Translations under genes and position numbers: made by a program
The notes under the pieces: model-generated
Databases searched by the model: none
Told to the model about the DNA's origin: nothing
What the model saw: the letters and a program-made list of their open reading frames with translations, nothing else
Shown: positions 33,525 to 45,404 of the stretch, piece after piece
Numbering within the stretch: the first letter of the stretch is position 1
Layout: every line of letters starts with the position of its first letter
NCBI GenBank assembly: GCA_039619475.1
Contig: CM077115.1
Coordinates: 538,502,315 to 538,566,314 of the forward strand
Length of the DNA stretch: 64,000 nt
Reading direction: 5' to 3'
DNA from: Icerya purchasi
Taxonomy: Eukaryota; Arthropoda; Insecta; Hemiptera; Monophlebidae

Positions 33525-34128
33525 GTAATATATATTAAAATACGCGAATTTGTTTAAGTCAAACTGTAACATTTTGACCCGTAGGAATGCCAACACGATA
33601 TCCGAAAAACAGTGGACGTAATTTTATATTATTAAATATTATTATTATTATTATTATTATCATTATTATTCGAATTTACGTTTGTTGTCGCGTTCATTTC
33701 GTTTTTTAAAATTATTTCGACTAAACAGTTTTTATATATAAATTCCGTAAATTATATCTTCCATTTCGCTAAATTATTTGTTCGCTCTATCCGCCGGTAC
33801 GGTTGCTGACTCTTGGTAAGTGTTATTTTTAATTTATAATATTAAAATGGCTCGAATGTATATGCAGCAAATGTTTTGCCGATAAACAGTGATTTTGTAA
33901 CATGTGGCCGGTATAGTAATATACTTCACTTTGGATGTATGGCGGTGGGTCACAAAGTATGTGGAGGGTTAAATTCTCGTGACAAGGAACACGAGTGGCA
34001 TTACGAAAATCACAAGCAGACGTCGTATGTTCTCATCGCCTACAGCTGTAAACAACTCGACTGATATCATGATCTCGGGTATAAAAACTGATACATCATC
34101 TTTAACTGAAATGACGATCATATTGTAG
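33525..34128. other. RepC continuation and unassigned sequence
   Basis: The first ~40 bp continue RepC (compare 53662-53700). An (ATT)n stretch lies at 33632-33672. No gene is recognised. Confidence 0.4.
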
Positions 34129-36900
34129 CAGTGGCGGCTCGTGACAAGTAAATATCTAGGAGGCTCTAATATAAAATTAAAATAATTTAAAAAATCTAAT
34201 GACATAAACTTATCCTGTTTTTTTATCCATGTTTTAAACTAAATAAAACTGATTTAATTCAAGTTCTGATTTAATTTTTAAAAAAAAGATGATAATCTGT
34301 TGAGTGCACTTTGTAACTAATGAAGTTCTACAAAATGTGAAAAAAAAAAAAACAACGGATAATCACATAGTGTCAAGGAAGGAATAATACTTATAGCGTA
34401 AAATTAGATTATGACGATGTACAAGGACGATAATAGGAAATCATTTCGGAAAAGAAGAAAGTTGAAGACTTCTCGTAAAGACACTTGTTTAAATAATAGT
34501 CCAAAATACGAATGTGTATTACGCAAAATCTCCTGCTGTCGAGCAGAAACGGCACTAACGACGATAACGAATTAAAATTCGAGAAACTATACACGAATTC
34601 AATAAATAACAAAACATTAAAAAAAAACAAGTGGCAAATATGATAACTAAAATCAATTTTTAAAAAAATTAATTTTTATATAAAAAGTTTAATCTTCTAT
34701 CTTTTTTTGAAACAAAAGTTTCAATGACTTTTTCATCAAATTCTGGAATATCAAACTTTTATTTACAGATATCAGTGCTAAGCCATTATTAAGGTGATCT
34801 TCACTATTTTTTTTTTTTTTTTTTTTTTTTTCATGTTGTTTCTCAATTGTTTGTTGCAATAAACTTCTTTCTTTCTTCTTTCCTCAAAAACGTTTTTATT
34901 CTTTTAAGAGTGGACCAAACATCGATCTGCTTCAGCAGTTGACATTGGAGTAACTAAAATAATTTTAAATAGAATTTCACTGTTTCGCTGAATGTTTCAC
35001 GCAATTCATTTTGAAATATCCAAGACATCATATTTAAACAACCAACAATGCCTTGAAAATCTGATGTTGAATAAATTACTTGGAGTTCAGTCTTTAACTT
35101 CATTTTTTCCAACATAGGATAAAATTGAATAACGGATTTAAAAATTGATGTGGGAAACTGTTTGGAATAATTTGTACAATTATCAGTGGATACTAATAAT
35201 GCAGCTTCTAAGTGGCCTCTATAAGACGGTCTATCTTTTACTTGAAAAACTATGGTATCACACACTTCTTTAGCAATAGCCGAATTTTTATTTTCTTTAT
35301 TTTCTTGGTCCACTTTTTGTCGTTTATTTTTATTATCGCTTTTTTTGAACTACTCCCCGTTACATTTCAATGTCGAATAGTGGATACAATTTTTTCAAAG
35401 TTTTCTTTATCTCTTGAACGCTGGGTGCTGTCTTTATTTCTGGATTGAAATTTATTAAATAATACATCTACATGTGGCATAATTTTATGGAATAAGGTAA
35501 GCCAAAATATAAAATTCGGGTCTTCTAAGGCCTTCGTAAACTATACGCTTCCTTGCGTGTAATATTTTTATTAGATTTTTCTTCCAGTTCTTCGAAACAT
35601 TCTAATAATTTTTCTCGATTTTCGAAAACAATATTCCCTGTACGCATATTATAATTCCAACGTGTAGTGACATAGGTAATTTCCGGTTTACAATTTCTTA
35701 CAGTACATGACATCTATGGGTAGAATTTGAAAAGAAGCTTAATATAGCGGACAAATTTGAAAAATAGATTCTAGTTTTGGAATCCTGGCTCGTTGCTTTT
35801 TGCATAATTAAATTCAACCGGTACGCATAACAATGAATAAAATGAGCGTATTCATATTTTCGTTTTATCTTCGCCTGTACACCATTTGTAGAACTGCTCG
35901 TTACATTTGCTCCATCGTAGGTTTGAGCAATTAGCTTAAAAGGTGAGTCTTCAATATAAATTATATCTAATTCAGTTTCTATGCGCATTGCGTTAAACCA
36001 TCAACTGACCTATCTCACTTACACTTTAAAAACTCCAAAACCGTTCATGTATATTTTCATTATGTAAATATCTTAGTATTATTACCATTTGACATTGATT
36101 TCATATATATCTGTGGTTTTGTCACACTGAATGGCTAAAAATTAATTTTCCTTAACACACTTCCAAAATACTTTCTAGGATGTCATTTTGTATTATCTTA
36201 TTGAAAACGGTGACAGTATTTGAGTGTTCTTTTAAAAAAATGATATCTAATTCCGATGAAAAGTCAATTAATTCCCTGAAAACTCCACGATTTTGAGAAT
36301 CTTCCGATTCATCATGTCCTCTTAGAGCAAGTTCTTCTTCTTCTTCTCGTGCCACCCGATTCGGGTATTGCTTAATCATCATGTATGGATTGGATTATCT
36401 GCTGGAATAGTTCTAGCTTACCACAAAACTTTATGCAGTTAATTATTCTTTTTAATATATACCTATTTTTAGAGACTTCTTCATTATGTTTCATTACGTT
36501 TAACCTATAAGCAGAATCTAATTTAAGAGCAATATTTACAGAACCCATTAAAGCTAGTTCCATATAGTTCATGTGATGAGCTGATAGTTGGTGCTTTTTT
36601 GTTCTTTGATTTAAATTTTTTAGATAATTAAATCCTAATCGTGTCCATGTCATGTCGGTTCCGTCTTTAAATAAAAGTACACAAGGAAAACAGAACAAGT
36701 GATTAATTACCTCACATCCACATATCCATTTGAATTTGTTATAAATTTCTTTTAGAAAATGCCTTGTAAAAGTTACGTGTACCTATTTTGTCTGGTTGGT
36801 TCAAATTTAATATGGGTGTAGGCCTGCCTAGCTTCTTAATTCTAACTTTTTGTGATAATGGAATCATTTTAAAATTTCCATTTAAAATATTATTAATTTT
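34129..36900 (-). pseudogene. Decayed ZMYM1-like (DUF4371) hAT transposase and its 3' terminus
   Basis: Read on the minus strand from ~36700 down: MFCFPCVLLFKDG and GFNYLKNLNQRTKKHQLSAHH (TTF/BED-type head), FRELIDFSSELD (DUF4371), KLIAQTYDGANVTSS with HCYAYRLNLIMQKA (RNase H-like core, family motif GQ.YDGA..M), TRWNYNMRT, and weak similarity to 34954. Stops and frameshifts separate these pieces. A hAT terminus CAGTGGCGGCTCGTG starts at 34129, at the expected 3' side and identical to the hAT1 terminus. The other end was not found. This class of transposase cuts and pastes hAT elements; here it is dead. Confidence 0.75.
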
Positions 36901-37519
36901 ATTATCCGTCAGTTTTTAAAAATTAACATTAATAGTTAATTAAATTTAAACGTTTAATTAAATGAAAAATATTGAATGTTTGAAAAATCACCGTGTGAAA
37001 CAAGTGTCGTCGGCAAAAAGCGGTGCTTGCATTCAAAAGTAACAAAACCTACATCGCAAAATATATTATTTAAAGAAGGGAAACAAGGATAAAATACAAC
37101 AAAAAAAAAGCGGCAAATTAAAACAGCGTGCTTCAACGGGTAAATGGACGAGGCGACGCGCGACGCAGATGAATTGTTGAAACCGGCTATAATCACGTGT
37201 AAAATAGACGAAGGCTCCCTTATATCGAGAGCCCACAGACGCCTTTGAGTTACGCTCGGGAAACTTCGGCTTTATTCATTTTTAGCGTGTATTTTATATG
37301 CAGTTTGGAGGCTCAAATATTCTGAGCCCACGTACTATATTATTGGTTACTAATATTATCATGTGACCAAAAAATCAGATGTTAACGACCTTGACGGTAT
37401 TCTACATTGCGAGTAGATCGTACAGTTCCGGCGTAGTAAGGATGAACTCGATAACTGTTAGTGGATGTTTCAGCTGTTTGTTTAGCAAATCGCGCAAAAT
37501 ACGCATTTTGCAATTATTT
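36901..37519. other. No recognisable gene
   Basis: Unassigned sequence with a GC-richer patch at 37130-37260. The inner 5' part of the hAT remnant may extend into the first 100-200 bp. Confidence 0.35.
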
Positions 37520-39210
37520 TTAACCCTTAAGTACTGACGTACAGATATTGGAACATAGTTACTGATGCGTGATGCGTCGTCTGTGAGACTACTTTTTAAA
37601 ACTATATTCTCTTTTCATAGATATTTTATTTAAAATGTAAATTAGGATTTTACCACGTTTTATATAATTAATTAGGATAATAAAAATGTCTCGTAGTTAT
37701 TAAAATAAATGACAACTTTTGAGAAATAAATTATTTTTTACTTACATATACAAAAATGTCCCCGAAATGCGTACCCGTCTTTTTTTACTCTTAAGAAGTT
37801 TTAAGTAAGTCAAAATTAAAATTATTTTTTTACAAAATATTAAGGAAGGTATATGTAAAGCATAATATACATACAGAACACGAGGAAGTAAAAAAAAGTA
37901 GCGACATAATTGCAAGCGTTAAAATTTACAATTTTTCCGTGCACGCAACACTCACTCTATTCACACATTGCAGACATACATATATAGGCTTGTTGCATAT
38001 ATGTATAGCAAGTATATTTTGTCATTCTTCTGTTTCTATTGGAGCAAATGAAACATATTTTTCGTTTCTACAAAATATCTTCATGGACTGAGTTTAGGAC
38101 AACTTCATCTTCAATACCTAGAACACGCCGAATGCAGATTTTTATTTCCCTCGGAATACTTGAATTAGTTTCCCGTCTTCTCATGTGTGGTTCAACCAGC
38201 TCCCTTGCCAGTTGTTTTAAAAATTTAGATTTTTCTGTTACTTGAGGATTGTCTCTATATGACTCTGATGGAGTATATAAGTTTTACTGCAACACATGTC
38301 TATAACTCTGCAAAATATTGCCACTGGCCATCTTTGTTTGCGACGCCGTGTTGTGCTCTTACTACATTTTTCGCCTAGCGAATCAACGCCACCCTTCGCA
38401 AGATTGTAAAAAGATATGATAGCAGGTTTATTTGTAAGTGGATCATCATCTTTACTATGGTGCATAGATGAGATAAGTATAGTCGACTTTCTTTTTCTAC
38501 CAGCATACGATAATAAAGTTAGATCTTCAGTAAAACCATATAGAGCAGTTCCAACTTCTCCTTTTTTTAGCAGGTAGAAAATTAGGAGAAATTTCCCTTT
38601 TATTTATTTTTTTTTCATAGTTCCGACATAAAGCATTTTTTTCAAAAGCAGCATTAACTCAACTGAAGAGAACAAATTGTCTGCTGTAATGTTTCGGTTT
38701 GTTTTGAACAAAGGACGCGAGATAGTCTTATGACAGATTGTATTGGTTTTAGTAATTTATTTTCCTCCTCTGTTAGTCCTTGTCCATCTGAGTCTTTGCC
38801 ACTACTATATATGTATGTAGCTATTGTACAAATAACCATTTCTGGCATCCGTGAGACACATTAGTTTTAGGCCATATTTGTCAGGTTTATTAGGCATGTA
38901 CATTCGAAATGAACACCGCTCTCGGAAACTAACTAACATTTCATCAATACATGCAGTTTGACCAATTGAATAAATTTCTTGGTAATTTACAACATATTTC
39001 TTAAAAATTTCTGATATTGGAGCCGTCGAATCATTTTTTCGATGTTCTGGTTGATCCTCGGGGTTACCAAATTAAAAACATGCAAAGAGTACTACAAATC
39101 TATCTTTACTCATAGCGCACTGAAAAATGTCTCTTCCTGTACCATCTGTTGCAAAAGTAGTACGGATAGACTCCCATGATTTGAGTTAAAAATAGCACTA
39201 TAAATTAACA
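37520..39210 (-). pseudogene. Decayed piggyBac transposase with one TIR
   Basis: On the minus strand from ~39060: FKKYVVNYQEI, then (with stops) the block ending in FR.RCSFRMYMPNKPDKYG (~38890), VSHGCQKW, then PAIISFYNLAKGGVDSLGEKC with RRKQRWPVAIFCRVIDM (38290-38430), FLKQLARELVEPHMRRRE (~38200) and a cysteine-rich end KRKICFICSNRNRRMTKYTC (~38040). These are the piggyBac core, insertion domain and zinc-binding C-terminus. At 37520 TTAACCCTTAAGTACTGACG matches a piggyBac-type end (TTAA + CCCT). The 5' side is cut off near 39210 next to a LINE fragment. Frame breaks are many. Confidence 0.8.
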
Positions 39211-39214
39211 TACT

Positions 39215-39414
39215 GAAAAACTGCTCTAATTTCCGATTAGGTTCCTTACTCTTCCCTATTTACATAAATGATTTCTGTAGCTTAAATACATCAGGTAGGA
39301 TTTTTAGCTAGGCTGATGATGCCGTTCTAGTCATATTTTCTTATTATCACGAAATAATGCAAGAAATAATTCAAAGTGACATAGGTGAAATACGTAATTG
39401 GATTAAGTGACAAC
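39215..39414 (+). pseudogene. LINE (family E) RT fragment, left part
   Basis: Translation gives FRLGSLLFPIYINDF, then A(D)DAVLVIF, and ...SDIGEIRNWI, i.e. the RT region from the PQGS-type motif through the ADD box. It is interrupted at 39407-39414 by MITE F. The reading resumes at 42898 with HLKMNISKTKYIN. Confidence 0.75.
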
Positions 39415-39490
39415 CAGGGCCGTATCTAAACCAAAATTTCGGGAGGGGTTACGAAAATATTTTTATAAATAAACATATATATGTATACAT

Positions 39491-42400
39491 CAGGGACGGA
39501 TCTAGAGAGACATTGGGGTGGGGGGATTAAGAACTATATTTCAATAGTGATATTTTTTACAATATGAGTTTGAAAACAAAGGCGTTAACCAAGCACCGAC
39601 GTTAGGCTTAATCTTGACCTAAAACCTTCTTACAATAAAACTTAAGTAATGAGCTTCAATTTTTTTTTTATATCGGGATTTGAGAAACTTAATGCTACAT
39701 AATCTGGTGGATTATGGACTGTATACTTATTTAATAGACAATAATATTTTTATTATTATTTTTTATTTATTTTTTCTGAAAGACGCAAGTGTGAATGGTT
39801 TCGGTTTGATTTACCATTTAAGCTAGATTGTCTCGTCCGGGTATTAATATTGAAAATTACGTATATGTTAATGAGTAGATTTGATGTGAAATGTTTTTTA
39901 TTCAATTAAGTAATGTAAATCACTGTAGAATGATATTTTTGTCAGTAAATTTTGGTTTTAAAACTAAGAACGCGAATTTTTGAAACTTAGTTGCCGAAGT
40001 TGAATTCCTTAAATTAAAGTTTTCTATGTTGTAGTGTCTGATGTCGTCATACTTACTGCAGTGAAAGATTACATGATTGGCGTTTTCAATTTTCCTACAG
40101 TTACATTTGTCTTCAGTAATTTTGTATTTTTTTTAAGTAAGCTCCGAAGAGTCCGTGGTCAGTGAGGAGTTAGGTAGTGTAAAAGTCAGTTGTTAACCGT
40201 AAGCCTGTTCCAATATTTGGGATTAGTCTATGGGTATGCCGACCTGCTGTCTCTCTTTTCCAGGAGTTTTGCCATATGGACATGAAATAATTTTTAATGT
40301 GCCTTTTAAGTTGTTTTAGCGACATTTTTATATGTAAGTCATGGTGGATTAGCATGTAGGAACTGTTCCGAAGAGGATTTATTGGAGTTAAAAAGTTCAT
40401 TATTTGGTAGACATGATTGTTGATATATTCAAAATTTTTATCGTTTTTTATGGTAAAAATGGTTGATCTATAGTTAATTTTTAGGTCTAGTGAAAGGACT
40501 CCCGTAAGAGCAACAGGGGTGCTGCGAGAAATTGTTCTATAAGCTCTGCAGGCGTTTATTAAGTGTTTACGTTGTGTAGAGTAGATTTTTTGCTTTAGGG
40601 TTTTCTTTTTTAGGTGTTGGAAAAACACACAGTTACAGTAACATGTTGTGTTCTCAATAAGTGACTAGTATAGTACAAGTCTGTATCTATAATCAAAGCC
40701 CCATGTATTTCTGCACACTTCTGGTAATTGATAGTATTTAGCGTCCAACTTAGATGCGGTGTAGTCTATTTGTTGTTTAAAGGAGAGTTTATTGTCTAAT
40801 ATTACTCCGACATATTTAAAATGTTCGACTACTTTTAAAGTGATCCCCCTGTGAAGTACTTTAATATTTTTCCTTTTCGATTTCAGGAATTTTGTGAAAA
40901 AGGACACAAAGCTCAACTGAAAGATTAAACTTTGCTTCATTTAGCCAGGCTTCGAGTAACTCAAGCACTTTGTTAGCTGTTCTTTCGAAATTGACTTTCG
41001 TATCGTCCGTTATTATGAATAGTAAGTCATCTGCATATGCGCATAGGTCAACGTTCTTATCGTATGGTAGAGCTTGGTTGAATAATATATTCCAGAATAG
41101 TGAACCTAAAACGCTACCCTGCGGGTAGCCTTTATTGGCTTCAGTGTTTGCACTATGATTACATATTTGAAGAGTTACACGTCTGTTTTTAAGTTAGCAG
41201 TATATTGTACTTAGCAATGGTATGTCTTTGATCAGAATAGATTTTAAAATGTCAAACAAAGTAGGAAGCTAATAATTATCAAAGGCTCCTTTGGTATCCA
41301 CTCCTATGGAAGAACGCTCGATTTTTTCTTAAGGCTGCTGCTATCTTGCTGATCGCATAATTCACACCATGTTCTGTAGACAAACCTTGTCTGAATCCAA
41401 ATTGTTTTTTATCTAAAAAGTTTGTTAAGTTCAGGCGGCAAGTTATCCTATTTTTTAATAGTTTTTCGTAAATTTTGCTTACAGTATTTAAAAGACATAT
41501 TGGGCGATAGGGGCTTATGAGATTTGCATCTTTGTTTAATGTATGTAGGATTACATTTTCTGTGCGCCAAGGTTTAGGGAAATGGTTTAAGGAGAAGATT
41601 TTTTTTGTATAGGAGCGGAAGGAGTTTTGGATAGATCATTTGGATTAATTTTATTATCTTATTTGTAATATTGTCAGGTCCAACAATTTTGTTGTTTTTT
41701 AAATTTTTTATAATGCTATTTAGTTCGGAAGTATCAAGAAGAGTCCGCTGTGGGTGAGCAATGTTTTCCTATATGGGAAGTATAAAGCTTTCTTGTAGTA
41801 TTTTCTGTTTGTTGCTGTCTAACGGAAAACGAGAGGATAGGGAGTGGTTTAGATTCTCCGTCACATTGGTGATTTTACCGCCGTTAAGAATATTGTTTGT
41901 TTTGTTTGATTTCAGAAACGTTCATTTGTTGCTTAAGCCCCGTGGTTTGACATTTTCAGAGCAAATTTTTTTTTTTTTTTTGGGGTGGGGGAGTTATATA
42001 ATTACATAATATCTTCTATGGTACGCAGTAGATTTAAGAAATACGTTGTTTCATAAAGAAAATCAAATAACGATCTTTATAGAAATTTAAAAATGTTTTA
42101 AAAATACATAATTATTACGTTTTAATTTTTATTTTATTTTATTTTTAGGAAAAAAATAAAAAAATAATGAAATTCTAGCTAAAATGGTAGTTTAGAAATA
42201 GTAAGAAGGATAGTATTTTTATTAGACTTTACTTCTTTTTCATTTTTGTTAGTAATCCGATCCTAATTCTTTGTTTGTGAGCAAGTACAAGATATATATA
42301 TATATTTATCATTAATCTATTTTCATTTACATTACAAAATAAAAATTAAAAATAAATAAGAAAGGCAAAAGATTGATGACAGTTGGGTTTAAAATAAAAT

Positions 42401-42594
42401 AAAAACGAAACATTAATAGTTTTACTAGAGAATAGTATTAAATATTAGTTATAATTAAATCCATAGGTAACATTTATACAAATCTTTTATAGTATAAATT
42501 AAGTTTCTCTGTTATAACAATTTTTTTCATAGAAGCTTTGGTTCTTTGGAGGGGAAATGTCACCGATCGTCTACCCCCCTTGGATCCACCAGTG
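39491..42594 (-). mobile_element. RepB2: hAT-type composite carrying the Jockey LINE (3104 bp)
   Basis: Ends CAGGGACGGATCTAGAG and, inverted, CACTGGTGGATCC, flanked by a perfect 8-bp TSD GTATACAT (39483-39490 and 42595-42602). It holds ~260 bp of outer sequence, the Jockey-type LINE (inverted relative to +), and the ~630-bp RepB body (41966-42594) also seen in RepB1. It is the inverse of RepB4 with the same internal junctions but a different target site, so the whole unit appears to have transposed. Confidence 0.85.
39930..41950 (-). pseudogene. Jockey-type LINE (family D) RT remnant in RepB2
   Basis: Minus-strand frames can be joined conceptually: SPYRPICLLNTVSKIYEKLL (~41500), KKQFGFRQGLSTEHG (~41400), the QGSVLGPLFW region (~41110), CAYADDLLF (~41030), FKYVGVILDNKLSFKQQID (40760-40820), then HLKKKTLKQKIYSTQRKHLI (40600) through LKRHIKNYFMSIWQNSW to LTTDFYTT (40170), and a C-terminal NANHVIFHC (~40080). 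Stops and shifts make it inactive. It lacks the endonuclease end. Compared with the copy at 30-32.8 kb it keeps ~45 bp near 40950 and ~40 bp near 40640 deleted there. Confidence 0.8.
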
Positions 42595-42897
42595 GTATAC
42601 ATAATGTGTGTGTGTGTGTTAATGTGAAATATATTTATTTATAAATGGTACATTAAAGCCTTGTCGTCAATTATTGCATATGCAATATTTGAGCACTACA
42701 ATAAAAACAAATAAAAAACAATCGTTTCCATAGAATTCATAAAAATTTCAATTTTCTTTTCTTTTGTCAAAAATTGAAAAGAAATAAATTTATTCCGAAT
42801 TTCGGTCCATTTAATTCAAGCAGTTATTATTCTGCAGTCATTTGAGGGAGGGGGGTGAACCCTGAAAACTCGCCTCAGATACGGTTCCAGCGACAAC

Positions 42898-43010
42898 CAT
42901 TTAAAAATGAATATATCAAAAACAAAATATATTAATTCACCACTAAGATTTTCATCAAATTCTTCGAAATGTGTAATGTTAAGATGTTATGTAAGTGACC
43001 TGGTGTGTGC
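42898..43010 (+). pseudogene. LINE (family E) RT fragment, right part
   Basis: LKMNISKTKYINSPLRFSSN continues the RT palm/thumb (family pattern L..N..KT..I.F) interrupted at 39414. Similarity fades after ~43000. Confidence 0.6.
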
Positions 43011-43402
43011 CGTCTGCGACAACAGGATAGCGTCTGTCGGCAACGTGAGCCGCGAGAGAAAAAGAATCAGGCATTACAGCATGTACATATGTGATATTTC
43101 TATAGCCTTATCAATATAAGTTTACCGTTACTTATATTACGATGTATTCTCTCATCTTACCAATCGGATTAATCGGATAGTGGCCGATTATCATTATTAT
43201 TATTATTAGCCATAAGTATATTTCTATATATTATAATAATACGTTACATCTTAATTTATAAGTAATACTATTAGCCCTTATATCGGGCAAAGGCCTCTCT
43301 CAAACGTGCCCGTTCTTGGGAAGTGCAGTTTGAGGGGTGTAGTCCAATTTGCCCACACTGACCAGGCGTGACTGGGCAAAAGATCGAGTTTGGTCTTACA
43401 TT

Positions 43403-44010
43403 TCATTTATTTTTAGTCGAACGTGTTATAATTGACGACGCGTTATTCGAGTTAGCAAACTTATCAATAACTGCTTGCTTTGTTTTCTTATGTTGCTGCT
43501 GTTGTTGTGTCGGCGTGTCCGCTCTTGCTTCCACGTTGGTTAGCGTCGGCTGTGTTCCCGTGTGGTTCATCAATACTTGATTCAACTGTATCCTATTATC
43601 TATTCTTATCGTACTTGCATCTGTAGTAGCCTTTATGTATACCTTCCCTTCTCTTTCCCACACAAAAGTCAAATTTCCGTTTCTTCGTTCTTGTTTCGCG
43701 GCGAGTAGTCTTTCTCTTGTGTCCTGTGTTAGATCTTCGCTTACGTATATTTTCGCCGATGAATCTAGTCCTACATCATTGCCGCATATTTTTCTTTGAA
43801 TTAATTATCAGTTGTGATTTTTTCTCTCTATTATTTAATTTTACTATTACTGCCGCTGTTATATTATCCCGCGATTGTAACCGATGCGCCGCCTTCAAAT
43901 CGAATTCTTTAAATTGTACGCCTGGTTCCTGTGCTATTTTAACTACCTTCAATTTGATGTTCTCATCCTTCTCATAGGCTATTCCGTGTATTATAATGTT
44001 GTCCCTTCTC
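43403..44010 (-). pseudogene. LINE ORF1, FP/L1-ORF1p-like RNA-binding part
   Basis: The frame reads RRDNIIIHGIAYEKDENIKL, a later block EFDLKAAHRLQSRDNI, then VIVKLNNREKKSQLI; after a frameshift near 43795 it continues through GLDSSAKIY-like residues to RRNGNLTFVWEREGKVYIKA (~43670) and a Gln-rich tail ending at 43403. This order (RRM-like domain, then the FVWE..G.VY C-terminal domain) is that of FP-protein/L1-ORF1p-type nucleic acid chaperones encoded by many insect LINEs. At least one frameshift inactivates it. Confidence 0.7.
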
Positions 44011-44016
44011 GAATAT

Positions 44017-44235
44017 TATTATTATTATTATTAGCCTTAGTGATATCACGTTAGACAATATACATTGAAGAGTAAATAAACTATTGTATAATTTAATTTA
44101 GCCCTGAAAACGAGCAAAGGCCTCCCTCAACCGAGCCCACTCTAGTCTGTCATAAGCCACCTGATGGTATTGTTTGTGCTTTAACATTTTAGCGAAACTA
44201 TCTTCCCAACTGTTTTCCGGTCGTCCTCTTTTTCT
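44017..44235 (-). mobile_element. RTE-like LINE 3' end inserted in ORF1
   Basis: The minus strand reads RGRPENSWEDSFAKMLKHK, then VAYDRLEWARLREAFARFQG and a stop, followed by a tail with (ATT)n at 44017-44035. The last residues closely match those of the host element (ARLREAFARYKG), so both belong to one family. It is a dead-on-arrival 5'-truncated copy splitting the ORF1. Confidence 0.7.
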
Positions 44236-44236
44236 C

Positions 44237-44434
44237 TTTTATTTCCTCGCGTAGACATTCCTTTTCTTTTTTAATATCCTCCATCTCTTTCTTAATTATT
44301 TCATTTTCATTTTTCAGACTCGCTAGTTCCGCATGAATATTATCGATTTTAATGTTAGTATTATTACATACCGTTTTTATTGCTTTGATTTCTTCCCAAA
44401 TGAGGTCCAATCTATCTGTTATTTTATTTTCCAT
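44237..44434 (-). pseudogene. LINE ORF1, N-terminal coiled coil
   Basis: MENKITDRLDLIWEEIKAIK starts a 65-residue heptad-like, Glu/Lys-rich helix (LASLKNENEIIKKEMEDIKK). Such a coiled coil trimerises ORF1 proteins in L1-like elements. It is separated from its partner domain (43403-44010) by the inserted 3' end. Confidence 0.7.
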
Positions 44435-45397
44435 TATCTAGCCTTATTACTTTCAATTGTTAAACCACAATTGTGAACGCCATAACGCACTACTGTGAAT
44501 CTTATCAATCACTACCAAACTCCTAGTGGCCGATAGTCGCCAATATTCTTCAATCGTTGTCGTTGAGTTACCGTTTTTCGATGCTGGTCAACGCAACATT
44601 GTGTGTCGCGGTTTGGTACGTTCTAGTCGTCGTCGTTTAAAAAATAGTCGACCAAAAAAAATTGTTACAAATTTATTTTGCGTGTCTGCGACTGTGTTTC
44701 TGTATTTTGTAAAAAAAAAAAAAACGTATGTTATTGTCGTAAAAAAATATACGCTTCTGTTTTGGTAAAAAAGTTTTACCTTATTGAACAGGTGGTGCGG
44801 TGCCACCGTGAGGCCTCCCGTGAAGGAGGAAAATACGCCCGTGGTGCGAGGGCCGGTTCGCGATTGCTTTTGATTGGTTTTTTTCATGAGAAATACAAAA
44901 GATTGTTGTTCTTTTTTATAATCTTAAACTAAAAGCCAAAGCTCCGCCGCGGAAGCTGTTGACAGGGTGGCACGATCTGTTTCACTGACGTCCGTATAAA
45001 AAAGAAAAACAGAGAAAAAATTAAATATATTTTTTTTTGGTCTTTTGCCGCCGTGAATTCAGTTCCTCCGTATTTTCATGTGTTAGGGCAATTTCTCCTG
45101 AGAAAAAAAAAAGAAAAAATGATTGAATCGCGAATAAAATAATTAATTTTAGTATATATGTACATTTTATTGATAATTATTACTATTTGTGGTTTCATCT
45201 CGAACTTTAGCTCAAATTTTCATTAAAATATGTATAGTCGTGTGATTATCGGATTAGCAATAATGTTTTCCCTCCTGTCACGATTACCATTGAAATAAAT
45301 TTTGTTAAAATATGAATAAATAGGTATGTACACAGTACCTATTTATGTATGAATATATTATATTCTCATTTATTGTAAATATTAATAGATGTACCCA
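44435..45397. other. Probable 5' leader of the ORF1 element, then unassigned
   Basis: The first ~250 bp upstream of the ORF1 ATG are richer in CG (GTCGTCGTCGTTTAAAAAAT near 44630), as in LINE leaders. Further on there is a GC-rich patch at 44790-44870 and CAGGGTGGCACGATC at 44964, similar to a hAT-type end. No gene. Confidence 0.35.
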
Positions 45398-45404
45398 TGC
45401 GCGT

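Larger units (their letters stand above)
39415..42889 (+). mobile_element. MITE F (about 360 bp of its own) with RepB2 inside
   Basis: Ends CAGGGCCGTATCT and, inverted, TGGAACCGTATCTGAGG (shared core CCGTATCT). TSD GTGACAAC / GCGACAAC (7 of 8). The own sequence is 39415-39490 plus 42603-42889; the rest is RepB2. It has no coding capacity. The 8-bp TSD suggests a hAT relative. Removing it rejoins the LINE-E reading frame, which confirms the ends. Confidence 0.75.
43190..44434 (-). mobile_element. LINE with ORF1 and an RTE-like 3' tail but almost no ORF2; nested tail inside
   Basis: Minus-strand order: ORF1 coiled coil (44434-44237); an inserted 3'-tail copy (44235-44017) ending in (ATT)n; the rest of ORF1 (44010-43403); about 20 codons of an ORF2 C-terminus (ERARLREAFARYKG, ~43280-43330) and a ~90-bp tail ending in (ATT)n at 43190. 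The tail begins with the GAGAGAGGCCTTTGCCC block familiar from insect RTE-like LINE 3' ends. The RT is absent between ORF1 and the tail, so this is an internally deleted element or an ORF1-only derivative. Confidence 0.65.

Noticed and set aside
26757..33640. Similar sequences GGGATGCCAACCACGAT and GGAATGCCAACACGAT as LTRs of an element enclosing RepB4
   Set aside because: Similarity is short and fades quickly on both sides; no TG...CA ends, primer-binding site or TSD.
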